Program-made: the position numbers and the translations under genes
Shown here: piece by piece, positions 38,586-46,479 of the stretch
Position numbering within the stretch: position 1 is the first letter of the stretch
Layout: every line of letters begins with the position of its first letter
From: CAZKCI01 sp964551475
Lineage (GTDB): Bacteria > Auribacterota > Erginobacteria > Erginobacterales > CAZKCI01
Direction: 5' to 3'
DNA: 46,615 nucleotides
Assembly: GCA_964551475.1 (NCBI GenBank)
Contig: CAZKCI010000099.1
Coordinates: 1 to 46,615 of the forward strand
Notes under the pieces: model-generated
The model's database searches: none
What the model saw: only the letters and a program-made list of their open reading frames with translations
What the model was told of the DNA's origin: nothing

Positions 38586-40199
38586 ATGAAAGAGTTTTCC
38601 GTCAACGATGGGCCAGCCCGCATGCACCCGGATGGCAAACCTCGAAAGGCCGGAACCAGCTTCCGGCAGAAAGCGGCCCTGGTGTTCGGGAGCCTGGTGA
38701 TCGGTCTGCTGCTTCTTGAGCTCGGTCTCCGGCTGGCCGGGATGATGATCGTGTGGCGGCAGGAGAAGGCTGACCGAGGACGGCTTCAACTGAAGTCGGA
38801 CTTCCGGATCATGTGCGTGGGCGAATCCACGACTTACCTCGGCGGAGAAGACTCCTACCCCTCTCAGCTCGAAAAAGCCTTGAATGAGATGAGCGGCGGT
38901 TTTCGCTGCACGGTCATCAACAAGGGGATCCCGGCTACGACCACTTTCTATATCCTGAACAACATCGGGGAGTGGCTGGATGAAGCTCGTCCGGACATGG
39001 TGATCGCGATGATGGGAGTCAACGACTCCGACATCTCCGGGGTATACCGAGGAAGGGAGGGCGAAGGGCCCCTCCCCACCTTCTTCCGCAACCTGCGGAT
39101 CCTCAAGCTGGGAGAGATCATCGGCGCCGGTTGGACCCATCGCTGGAACTCCCTCCGCTCCAAGCTGTCCGGACGGACCGGAGCGACGCCCGCGCCCGCC
39201 CCCGACACCGAAGACGATCATCTCCTGGAGCCCGGGGATCGCCGGCCCGGGGAGGCGGAGCAATGGGTGCGGGCCGGGCACGACCTCCTCCGCCAAGAGA
39301 AGCGTGACGAGGCGGCCAAGGCCTTCCGGCGGGCGAGCGAACACGATCCCCAGAGCGCCGAGGCCTGGCTGGGATTGGGAACGGCCCAGCGGCAGAAATC
39401 CGATTTTGAGAGCGCGGAATCAGCCCTGACCACCGCCCTGCGCTTGAACCCCGCTTCCGACCGCGCGCTGGAGGAACTCGGCATCTGCTATCTTGACCAG
39501 AGGCCCCGGGACCTCGAGAAAGCGCGGCGGATGTTTTCGCGCGCAGCGGAGCTAAACCCCGCTAGCGACCGGACGCGGGTCGGGCTCGCCTTCTGCCTCT
39601 GGAAGTCGAGAAAATATCGCCGGGCAAAAGAGGCGATCCGGGAAATCATGAAGAATATCCCCAGCGATCCCTGGACGCTGACCCTACTGCTTTACTTCCA
39701 CCAGAAAATGCGGGACTACGAGGGGGGTATCGCCGTCTGCCAGCGAGCGCTGGAGGGAAATCCGCAATGCGTCTGGGCGCTCGCGAATCTCGCCTATTTC
39801 TATGGGCGGCAAGGGAAAACCGAACTCGCCGAGGAATATTCCCGAAGGAATCGGGAAGTGCAGACGACCATGAATCTCGAAATGACCGTCCGGAATTACC
39901 GGGCGATTACGGAGATCATCCAGAAGCGCGGGATCCAATTCGTCGCCATGCAGTATCCGCTGAGAAGCCTGGGACCGCTCAAGGAAATGCTTCGGCCTTA
40001 TAAAGGAATTATCTTCGTGGATAATGAAAGGATTTTTCCGGACAGCGGCCAGCGCTATTTCAAAGACCGCTTCGCGGGCGATTTCGGCCACTGCACCCAT
40101 GAGGGCAACCAGATCCTGGCCGATAACCTGGCCCGGATTCTCCGGGAAGAATATTTCCGCCCCCGGTCGCAGTCGTTGACGGAGACAAAGTCCGATTAG
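38586..40199 (+). CDS. SGNH hydrolase interrupted by a TPR domain, membrane-anchored
   Basis: 537 residues. Signal anchor about 29-52. The SGNH domain begins with block I G-E-S-T (Ser81 in RIMCVGESTTYLGG), then the Gly block near INKGIPATTT and G-V-N-D (144-147). At about residue 222 the fold is interrupted by around 190 residues of tetratricopeptide repeats (AEAWLGLGTAQRQKSDFESA; ALEELGICYLDQ; CVWALANLAYFYGRQGKTEL), after which the SGNH domain resumes (FVAMQYPL) and ends with D-F-G-H (Asp499, His502) in GDFGHCTHEGNQ. All catalytic residues are present. The TPR insert could recruit a partner such as an export or glycosyltransferase complex. Confidence 0.88.
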   Translation: MKEFSVNDGPARMHPDGKPRKAGTSFRQKAALVFGSLVIGLLLLELGLRLAGMMIVWRQEKADRGRLQLKSDFRIMCVGESTTYLGGEDSYPSQLEKALNEMSGGFRCTVINKGIPATTTFYILNNIGEWLDEARPDMVIAMMGVNDSDISGVYRGREGEGPLPTFFRNLRILKLGEIIGAGWTHRWNSLRSKLSGRTGATPAPAPDTEDDHLLEPGDRRPGEAEQWVRAGHDLLRQEKRDEAAKAFRRASEHDPQSAEAWLGLGTAQRQKSDFESAESALTTALRLNPASDRALEELGICYLDQRPRDLEKARRMFSRAAELNPASDRTRVGLAFCLWKSRKYRRAKEAIREIMKNIPSDPWTLTLLLYFHQKMRDYEGGIAVCQRALEGNPQCVWALANLAYFYGRQGKTELAEEYSRRNREVQTTMNLEMTVRNYRAITEIIQKRGIQFVAMQYPLRSLGPLKEMLRPYKGIIFVDNERIFPDSGQRYFKDRFAGDFGHCTHEGNQILADNLARILREEYFRPRSQSLTETKSD

Positions 40200-40305
40200 A
40201 GGCGAACGATATCGCCGGTCTTATCGGCGTCCTCCCGGCACAGCGCGTGATCAACAGCACAACGGTCTACGGCCGGACCGCCCCCGAAACGATCTCAATT
40301 ATTGG

Positions 40306-40337
40306 TTGACAAAACCCGTCTAGCAGTCAAATATATT
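40306..40337 (+). promoter_or_regulatory. Candidate promoter for the propeller-repeat gene
   Basis: A perfect TTGACA (40306-40311) followed by an AT-rich run AAATATATT (40329-40337). The best -10 (TATATT) gives a long 20-nt spacer, the 17-nt alternative is AAATAT. The start codon is at 40396 with GGAG 6 nt before it. Confidence 0.45.
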
Positions 40338-40395
40338 CAGTGACGATGAACATTACCAACGAGAACCATAACCGTCATCCGCCCGGGAGCCGCCA

Positions 40396-41958
40396 ATGAT
40401 ACTTCGGTCGGTCGCGCTGGTCATGCTGGTCATCCTGGGAATTTCGGCTCGCCCCGCCCACGCCGCCCTGGGCGACGTCGTCCGCACCTTCTCGGCGCTC
40501 AATAAAAAGGTCTGGGCGGGGTCGGTCTGCTGGGCGAACGGCTACCTCTGGGAAACCAACCGCTACAAATGGCAGCTCTTCCAGCGCAGCCAGACCAGCG
40601 GGGAGGTCCTGGGTTCCCTCTGGCTCCCCTCTCCGGAAGTGGCCGGCGTCACCTGGAATTCCAAGCGGGGGACCTGGTGGATCACCGAGCCCTGGGATCA
40701 ATACCAGGTGGACGATGTCCTGGAGGTCCCGGAGGAGGGGGGCGACCCCATCGCCGGCTATGGCGGCATGGCGAACGGTGACAGCGGGATTTTCTACGAT
40801 GCCCAGCTCGATCGGACCTGGCTCACCTGCAACCACGCGGGAAAAGAATACGTGGGGCGGCTCAAAAACGACGGCTCGATGGACTGGCGGGTCAAACTCT
40901 CCGAGCGCGACCGGGTCGTCAGCGTCGCGCGCGCCGGCAACGACCTCTGGATCGGGGACATGGCCGGACCCGAAGGCGAGGAATACGGCCTGATCTGCAA
41001 ATACACACTGGACGGCGCCGAAACCGGCGTCTCCTTCGGCCTCCCCGGCGGACGGGTGCCGCAGTCTCTCTCCTTCGACGGGCGCTATCTCTGGGTCTGG
41101 GCCTGCGGCTACAGCCAGGGGGTGCCGAATGCAGTCTATCAGATCGACATCGAGGGCGAGCCGGGGCCGGAGCCGACGCCGCCGCCCCTGCTCAAGGCCG
41201 AGATCATCGACTACAACGGCGACGGACTCTCCGAATGGGCGGTCTACCGTCCCTCCGACGGCCTCTGGGCGATCTCCGGCGTCACCCGGGTCCGCTTCGG
41301 GAACTCGACCGACATGCCCATCCCCGCCGATTACGACCGAGACGGCAAGGCCAACCCGGCGATCTTCCGCCCCCAGAACGGCCTCTGGCGCATCCACCCC
41401 CGGGGAAAAGCTTATTTCGGGCGGACCGGAGACCATCCCTGCCCGGGCGATTTCAACGGCGACGGCAAGGCGGACGCGGGAATTTTTCGGGACGACAACG
41501 GCCTCTGGGCGGTATTGAACGGCACCCGTCTCCACTTCGGGCAGAAGGGCGACATGCCGATCTACGCCGACTTCGACATGGACGGCGTCTCGGATATCGG
41601 GATCTTCCGACCCTCGACGGGGCTGTGGGCGATCCGGTCCATCACCCGCGCCTATCTTGGAGAGGCGGGAGACTACCCCGTCCCCGGCGACTATCTGGGC
41701 AAGGGGAGTCAGCAGATCGCTGTCTTCCGGGCGTCCCAGGGGCTCTGGGCGATCCGGGGCGGCGGGCGGGTCACCTTCGGGGAGGGGTATGGGGATTATT
41801 ATCCCCAGCCGGGGGACTTCACCGGCAATGGCCGGCATAACATCACCGGCTTCTGGAATGAAAGCGTCGGGGCGTGGGTGATATATAACAGCAGGAGCGC
41901 CCTCTTCGGAGGAAAAGGGGATATCCCCGTTTCCTCTCGGATATACCGGACTTATTGA
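40396..41958 (+). CDS. Secreted protein: N-terminal beta-propeller-like part and six 40-residue D-x-x-G-D-G repeats
   Basis: 520 residues. Signal peptide MILRSVALVMLVILGISARP with AHA cleavage. Residues about 25-255 look like a beta-propeller (VWAGSVCWANGYLWETNRYK; GVTWNSKRGTWWITEPWDQY; SLSFDGRYLWVWACGYSQG). A short PEPTPPP linker leads to six repeats from residue 272, consensus D-Y-x-G-D-G-x-x-D-x-A-I-F-R-P-x-x-G-L-W-A-I-R-x-x-T-R-x-x-F-G-x-x-G-D-x-P-V-P. The D-x-x-x-D-G start of each blade suggests calcium binding, as in FG-GAP/VCBS repeats, and six copies suggest a closed six-bladed propeller. Cell surface or secreted; ligand unknown. Confidence 0.8.
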   Translation: MILRSVALVMLVILGISARPAHAALGDVVRTFSALNKKVWAGSVCWANGYLWETNRYKWQLFQRSQTSGEVLGSLWLPSPEVAGVTWNSKRGTWWITEPWDQYQVDDVLEVPEEGGDPIAGYGGMANGDSGIFYDAQLDRTWLTCNHAGKEYVGRLKNDGSMDWRVKLSERDRVVSVARAGNDLWIGDMAGPEGEEYGLICKYTLDGAETGVSFGLPGGRVPQSLSFDGRYLWVWACGYSQGVPNAVYQIDIEGEPGPEPTPPPLLKAEIIDYNGDGLSEWAVYRPSDGLWAISGVTRVRFGNSTDMPIPADYDRDGKANPAIFRPQNGLWRIHPRGKAYFGRTGDHPCPGDFNGDGKADAGIFRDDNGLWAVLNGTRLHFGQKGDMPIYADFDMDGVSDIGIFRPSTGLWAIRSITRAYLGEAGDYPVPGDYLGKGSQQIAVFRASQGLWAIRGGGRVTFGEGYGDYYPQPGDFTGNGRHNITGFWNESVGAWVIYNSRSALFGGKGDIPVSSRIYRTY

Positions 41959-42065
41959 GGCCTAGCGGCCGTCGCCCGACGCATCGGAAACGGGGCCATA
42001 AAATATTCTGCCCCGGATAGCGCTCATCAACGCATCAAATGCCTTGGCTCAACAGGCTCTTCGTT

Positions 42066-42962
42066 TCACGCGCTTTTCGGAAAAGTATCTCGGTGTGGTT
42101 TCTCGGGTTGCGATTCAATCCCGGAGGATAACCGATCATCTGGAACGGGTTTCAGTTGGGGGACCTGTAGTTTTTCAATGAGGAATGCCCAGTTGGCGCA
42201 TAGCGCCGGAGGCAGCTTCTGGGAAAGCTTGAAATCCCGCTTGGTGCCTAATTTCCGAATCCTCGGGAACGGGCAAGCCCATTCCATGAACACCCCGAAC
42301 ACAAAGAAGCGAGCGAATGTCTGTACTTGAAGACCCTGAATATTGAAAAGATTCACCAATCTTTTAATCGTAAAAAAACGAACATGCGGCGTGTTCCCAT
42401 TGGCGGTGGTCAGCTCTTCGGTTCTGAGCAGACGCCTGACCGCTTTGATCAGCTTAGCCCCCTTGCCCCTCGTTTTCAGCCAATACGCCGGACGGAGGAG
42501 CAGTTCCGAAACCCCGTATCCGTTGGGCACGGTCACGATCAGATGCGATCCTGCCCTCATCCTTTGAACAATCCCCCGCAAAAAGTCGTCGGCGAGACGG
42601 ATGTGTTCGAGAACCTCGGTCAGAATAATCACATCGTAATCGGCTACGGATTCATCTTCCACCGCCCGGACTTCCAACCGGAGGCTTGGCAAATGATCAT
42701 TCCGCCGGGCAACTTCAATCGAAGCGGGGTCGATATCAATACCCTTGATCCTGTAACCGAGTTTCGCCAGGGGGATGCAGATATTCCCTATCCCGCAGCC
42801 AACCTCCAATATCCGAAGCTCTCTCGGGGCGGAAGAGCAACGGTTGATGAGATCGATCAGACAGCCGAGCCGATTGCGCTGATAAGCACTCCGATTGAAT
42901 TCCCCGTAACAAAGAGAGGCGGTGGAATCAAAACGGACGTACTCGAACGGTTCTGGTTTCAT
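42066..42962 (-). CDS. SAM-dependent methyltransferase (class I)
   Basis: 298 residues from the ATG at 42962; the frame continues upstream but there it is antisense to the gene at 43041. Motif I LRILEVGCGIGNICIPLAKL, acidic end IKGIDIDPASIEVARR, then YDVIILTEVLEHIRLADDFL and GSHLIVTVPNGYG, the pattern of UbiG/Coq3-like and sugar-linked methyltransferases (Methyltransf_23/11). The C-terminal 110 residues are basic with ACPFPRIRKLG and an unusual proline-rich end. Substrate unknown. Divergent from the RHH-like gene with which it shares an AT-rich control region. Confidence 0.88.
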   Translation of the reverse strand: MKPEPFEYVRFDSTASLCYGEFNRSAYQRNRLGCLIDLINRCSSAPRELRILEVGCGIGNICIPLAKLGYRIKGIDIDPASIEVARRNDHLPSLRLEVRAVEDESVADYDVIILTEVLEHIRLADDFLRGIVQRMRAGSHLIVTVPNGYGVSELLLRPAYWLKTRGKGAKLIKAVRRLLRTEELTTANGNTPHVRFFTIKRLVNLFNIQGLQVQTFARFFVFGVFMEWACPFPRIRKLGTKRDFKLSQKLPPALCANWAFLIEKLQVPQLKPVPDDRLSSGIESQPEKPHRDTFPKSA

Positions 42963-42995
42963 GTGGCAGATTAAAACTCTATTGGCAGAAATTAT

Positions 42996-43041
42996 TTTCA
43001 ACGTAGAATATATCCAAACTGCGGTATAATTTACGTTGAAA
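42996..43041. promoter_or_regulatory. Inverted-repeat operator around a -10 box, upstream of the RHH-like gene
   Basis: TTTCAACGTA (42996-43005) and its exact reverse complement TACGTTGAAA (43032-43041) flank TATAAT (43025-43030). The right half touches the start codon of the gene at 43041. The half-site spacing (36 bp centre to centre) and position fit autorepression by a small DNA-binding protein, probably the RHH-like product. No good -35 is seen, as for activator-dependent or weak promoters. The divergent methyltransferase gene could also be controlled from here. Confidence 0.6.
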
Positions 43042-43523
43042 TGAGCATGAAAGCAAACAAAATCAATGCTGCACGGGGACGTCCTCCCAAGTTCCGGGAG
43101 GAGCGGCGACCGATCACCGTGACGCTCCCGACCCGCATCCTGGAAACTCTGCGGAAGGTCGATCCCGACCGCGCCCGGGCTATCGTCAAGGTGACGAATG
43201 CGGCCGACCCCGCTCTCACTGGGCGCCAGCCGGTGGAGATCATAGGGGTGGCGCCGGGCAGCTCCTTGATCGTCGTGGTAAAAAACCGGGCGCTCGAGAG
43301 CGTCAACGGGGTGCGCCTGGTGGAAATCGCTCCTGCCCGCTACCTGATCACGGTGCAGAAAAACCTTTCCTTGGAATCGCTCGAAGTCCAACTGCAGGAC
43401 AAGTTCGAGGGAACGACAAACCGGGAAGACCGCGACTTCCTCGCCGATCTGCTTTTTCAGCTCCGGCGACATCGGCGTCTAGAATCGATAGCCAGAGAGG
43501 ATATCCTCATCATCAGCACCTGA
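43041..43523 (+). CDS. Ribbon-helix-helix-like putative regulator
   Basis: 160 residues. The N-terminus is basic (ARGRPPKFREERRPITVTLP) and PITVTLPTRILETLRKVDPD has the beta-strand/helix pattern of ribbon-helix-helix proteins (x-x-V-T-L-P-x-x-x-L-x-x-L). The rest (VEIIGVAPGSSLIVVVKNRA; VRLVEIAPARYLITVQKNLS; QDKFEGTTNREDRDFLADLL) is a conserved-looking alpha/beta domain I do not recognise, perhaps for ligand binding or dimerisation. The 10-bp inverted repeat at 42996-43041 sits at its promoter, so autoregulation is likely. Starts at ATG 43041 or 43047. Confidence 0.6.
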   Translation: MSMKANKINAARGRPPKFREERRPITVTLPTRILETLRKVDPDRARAIVKVTNAADPALTGRQPVEIIGVAPGSSLIVVVKNRALESVNGVRLVEIAPARYLITVQKNLSLESLEVQLQDKFEGTTNREDRDFLADLLFQLRRHRRLESIAREDILIIST

Positions 43524-43662
43524 TTAGGGCGCTGCTCGGGGGCATTTTCTTGCCGGAAAAATCGGGGGCGGCGGGAGTCCAGCGGGGAAGAGACCAAACG
43601 GATATGCGGAAGCTGGGCAAGTGGTTTGATGAGAAAATCCAGGGAAACCTGCAAACTCGTCC

Positions 43663-43691
43663 TTGACACGCCCGATCGAGCCTGATATCTC
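43663..43691 (+). promoter_or_regulatory. Candidate sigma-70 promoter for the gene at 43746
   Basis: TTGACA (43663-43668), 17-nt spacer, TATCTC (43686-43691); start codon 55 nt further at 43746 with GGGAGAG before it. Confidence 0.5.
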
Positions 43692-43745
43692 ATCCCTTCC
43701 AGTCTCGCATCCGGCGGGGCGCAACGCGCAACTACGGGAGAGATC

Positions 43746-46337
43746 ATGAAAATGCTCATGGCGGCCATGGCCGCGGCCTTTATTGCCCTGCACACGGCGG
43801 GGGGCGAAACCTGGTCCGTCCGCTCCGATTACGATCAGGACGGCAATCCGATCGCCGTGGACAGGGCTGTCGGCGGAAGATGGCAGACCGAGACCCTGGA
43901 GAAGGCCTCCCGCTTTTCCGCCAATTATCTCCCCTGCCTGGGGATCGACGCTTCCGGCGTCCCCTGGGTGATCTGGGCGGCCCGGGAAGGCGACGCCTCC
44001 CCCCGGATCTTCTACTCCAGCCGGCGGGAAGGGTCCTGGAGCGAACCCGCGCCGGTCGATCCGGGCAACGCCGCCTGGGAAACGTCTCCGGTCATCCGCT
44101 TCGATCGCCGGGGAACGCCCTGGGCGATCTGGTCGCGGGTGAACGGCTCCAGCACGGAGATCTTCTGCGCCGCCGGAAACGGCGTGAACTTCGGCCCCGC
44201 CATCCAGCTGAGCGGCGGCGACGATTCCCCCGACGAAAATCCCGGACTCGTCTTCGGACCGGAGGGAGCGCCGATCGCGTTCTGGGAGGGATGGAGCGAC
44301 GGCCGCGCCCGAATCTACGTCAACGCGCGGTCTTCCGGATCATGGGAAGGAGAAAGGGCGCTGACCCCGGACGGGGATGCCGACCAGGTCAGGCCCTACG
44401 CCGGCGCCTCCGCGACGATCTCCTGGTGGGAGAACGGTGAACGTCTCTACTTCGCGCTGGACCGGAACCGGTTCGTCGCCCCTCCCCCGGCCTGGCGCGG
44501 GCTGACCGCTCCGCCGACATTCGAACCCAGCGCCTGGGTGGTGTCCGGGACATCGGCGGCGGGTTGGGATCTCCTCCCCGCCCGGGACACCCTGCCGGTT
44601 CCCTCGCTCCCCCGACGAGAGACTCCCCCCGCTCGCGCCGATATCCGCCATATCAGCTATGGCGACGACATCACCTACGGCCACTCCGGCTATGATTTTT
44701 CCGGAGGAGAATGGTATGGGCCTCTCCTGCAAAACATGCTGGCGGCCGCTCATCCCGGCGATACCTTCCAATTCTACAACGAAGGATACATGGGCGCCGA
44801 TCTGGCGGATCTTCTCAACGGTCCGGGCCATATCCCCGGCTGTCCCGTCCCGGGGATCAACTATGTTCTGGACCAGCATCCCGATGCGGACAAGATCCTG
44901 ATCATGGGAGGAACCTACGACGTCCATTATTGGTCGACTCCGACGGTGACCATGAAGTATCTGATTTCTCAAATGATCGACCGGGCCCGGGCCAAGGGCA
45001 AAGAACCGATCATCGCCTCCGTCATCCCCCGCTACCAACGCACCGCCGACTGGAACGCCTGCTCCGACATGCGCCTCAACGCCATCATCCCCCTGGCCGC
45101 GGAGAAGTCCTGCCCATGGGCGGATCCCTGGCAGGAGTTCATGGATTATTTCCCCACCCAGGCCTTCTGGGATCTCTATGTCAACCCCGAGGGAGAGCCG
45201 ACCGGGACATACCCCAAATGGCCCACGGGCGACCAGGAGATCGCCGAGGCGTTCTATCAGCCTTTCATAACCCCCACGCCGGCCACCACGCCCACGCCGC
45301 TCTCGCCGACCCCCTCGCCCAGCCCGTCGGCCACGCCGCTGATCGCTTATATCGACTCCGGCGACTATAACGGCGACGGGACGAGTGACGCCGGCCTCTT
45401 CCGCGCCGCCGCCGGATTCTGGGCGGTCAGGAACGTCACCCGCGTCTACCGGGGGACGGCCGGCGACGTCGCCGCCTGCGGCGACTACGACAACGACGGC
45501 AAGACCGAGGTCGCCCTCTTCCGCCCCTCCCGGGGGATGTGGTCGATCCACGGCCTGACCACGATCTATTACGGCGCCTCCGCCGACATCCCCGTCCCGG
45601 GCGACTGGGACGGCGACGGGTTTTGCGACGTCGGCGTCTTCAAGCCTTCGAGCGGCCTCTGGGCGATCCGGGATGTCACCCGCGTCTACTTCGGCGCGAG
45701 CGGCGATGTGCCGGTCCCCTTTTATAAACTCGGCCAGAGGGATAAGAACTTCGCCGTCTGGCGGCCGTCCACCGGCCTCTGGTCGACCCGCGGAGTCGGC
45801 ATGGCCTATCTCGGCGCGCGGGGTGACTTCCCCGTCCCGGCCGATTTCTCCGGCGACGGGAGCGAGGACGAGGCTCTTTTCCGCCGCGGGAGCGGCCTCT
45901 GGACGGTGGCGGGGCTGACCCGGGTCACTTTCGGCGCCGCCGGCGACTATCCCGCCCCCGCCGACTACAGCGGGAACGGGACGGCGAGATGCGCGGTCTA
46001 CCGCCCCAACTACAGCCCCTTCGGCGGCTTCTGGGCCATACGGAGCCTGACCACGTTTACCTTCGGCGCGTCTTCAGACGTCCCGATCTGCGCCCGGCCC
46101 TGCTGGCCGGTGACGCCGCCGCCGACGCCGCCCCCCTCGCCCACGCCCGCGCCCTCCGCGACGCCGATTCCGCCCACGCCCGTCCCCCCGACGCCGACGC
46201 CCGCCCCGACCTTGACGCCTCCCCCGCCCACGCCCGTCCCGACGCTGACCCCTCCTCCGGCGACTCCTCCCCCTCCCACGCCCCCGATGCCGACACCGCC
46301 GATACCAACGCCGGTTCCGACAGCGACGCCGCTCTGA
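43746..46337 (+). CDS. Secreted multidomain protein: propeller-like part, degenerate SGNH domain, six 40-residue repeats, Pro/Thr tail
   Basis: 863 residues. Signal peptide (MKMLMAAMAAAFIALHTAGG). Residues about 20-265 form a sialidase/propeller-like region (GIDASGVPWVIWAAREGDAS; IRFDRRGTPWAIWSRVNGSS). About 300-510 resembles an SGNH hydrolase (HISYGDDITYGHS; GYMGADLADLL; KILIMGGTYDVHYW), but the catalytic Ser is Asp (GDD instead of GDS), ND is YD and no D-x-x-H is seen. A PTPATTPTP linker follows, then from residue 540 six repeats of the same 40-residue type as the gene at 40396 (DWDGDGFCDVGVFKPSSGLW and others), and a final 65-residue Pro/Thr tail. Probably a surface binding protein, not an enzyme. 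Confidence 0.78.
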   Translation: MKMLMAAMAAAFIALHTAGGETWSVRSDYDQDGNPIAVDRAVGGRWQTETLEKASRFSANYLPCLGIDASGVPWVIWAAREGDASPRIFYSSRREGSWSEPAPVDPGNAAWETSPVIRFDRRGTPWAIWSRVNGSSTEIFCAAGNGVNFGPAIQLSGGDDSPDENPGLVFGPEGAPIAFWEGWSDGRARIYVNARSSGSWEGERALTPDGDADQVRPYAGASATISWWENGERLYFALDRNRFVAPPPAWRGLTAPPTFEPSAWVVSGTSAAGWDLLPARDTLPVPSLPRRETPPARADIRHISYGDDITYGHSGYDFSGGEWYGPLLQNMLAAAHPGDTFQFYNEGYMGADLADLLNGPGHIPGCPVPGINYVLDQHPDADKILIMGGTYDVHYWSTPTVTMKYLISQMIDRARAKGKEPIIASVIPRYQRTADWNACSDMRLNAIIPLAAEKSCPWADPWQEFMDYFPTQAFWDLYVNPEGEPTGTYPKWPTGDQEIAEAFYQPFITPTPATTPTPLSPTPSPSPSATPLIAYIDSGDYNGDGTSDAGLFRAAAGFWAVRNVTRVYRGTAGDVAACGDYDNDGKTEVALFRPSRGMWSIHGLTTIYYGASADIPVPGDWDGDGFCDVGVFKPSSGLWAIRDVTRVYFGASGDVPVPFYKLGQRDKNFAVWRPSTGLWSTRGVGMAYLGARGDFPVPADFSGDGSEDEALFRRGSGLWTVAGLTRVTFGAAGDYPAPADYSGNGTARCAVYRPNYSPFGGFWAIRSLTTFTFGASSDVPICARPCWPVTPPPTPPPSPTPAPSATPIPPTPVPPTPTPAPTLTPPPPTPVPTLTPPPATPPPPTPPMPTPPIPTPVPTATPL

Positions 46338-46389
46338 GCCCGACACCGAATTATTGAATCGATCCGCTGATTGGCTGCGCTAAAGCACA

Positions 46390-46427
46390 ACGCCTCCCGG
46401 ATCCTCGCGGTTCCGGGGGGCGTTTTT
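46390..46427 (+). terminator. Intrinsic terminator
   Basis: ACGCCTCCCGGA (46390-46401) pairs with TCCGGGGGGCGT (46412-46423) with one wobble, 10-nt loop, then TTTTT to 46427. It ends the transcript of the 863-residue protein gene. Confidence 0.9.
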
Positions 46428-46479
46428 ATCTTGATCCATATCTTTGTCCTGATATGCTGTTTTAAAATGAGGTGATTTC

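Noticed and set aside
40375..41838. 487-residue minus-strand frame opposite the propeller-repeat gene
   Set aside because: Its apparent internal periodicity mirrors the 40-residue repeats on the real strand; the plus strand has a signal peptide and ribosome-binding site.
42963..43472. N-terminal extension of the methyltransferase frame to 468 residues
   Set aside because: It is antisense to the RHH-like gene and crosses its promoter and operator.
44340..45551. 403-residue minus-strand frame opposite the multidomain gene
   Set aside because: Antisense of recognisable repeats; no start signal.
46010..46390. Glycine/valine-rich minus-strand frame at the window end
   Set aside because: It is the antisense of the Pro/Thr-rich tail of the secreted protein.
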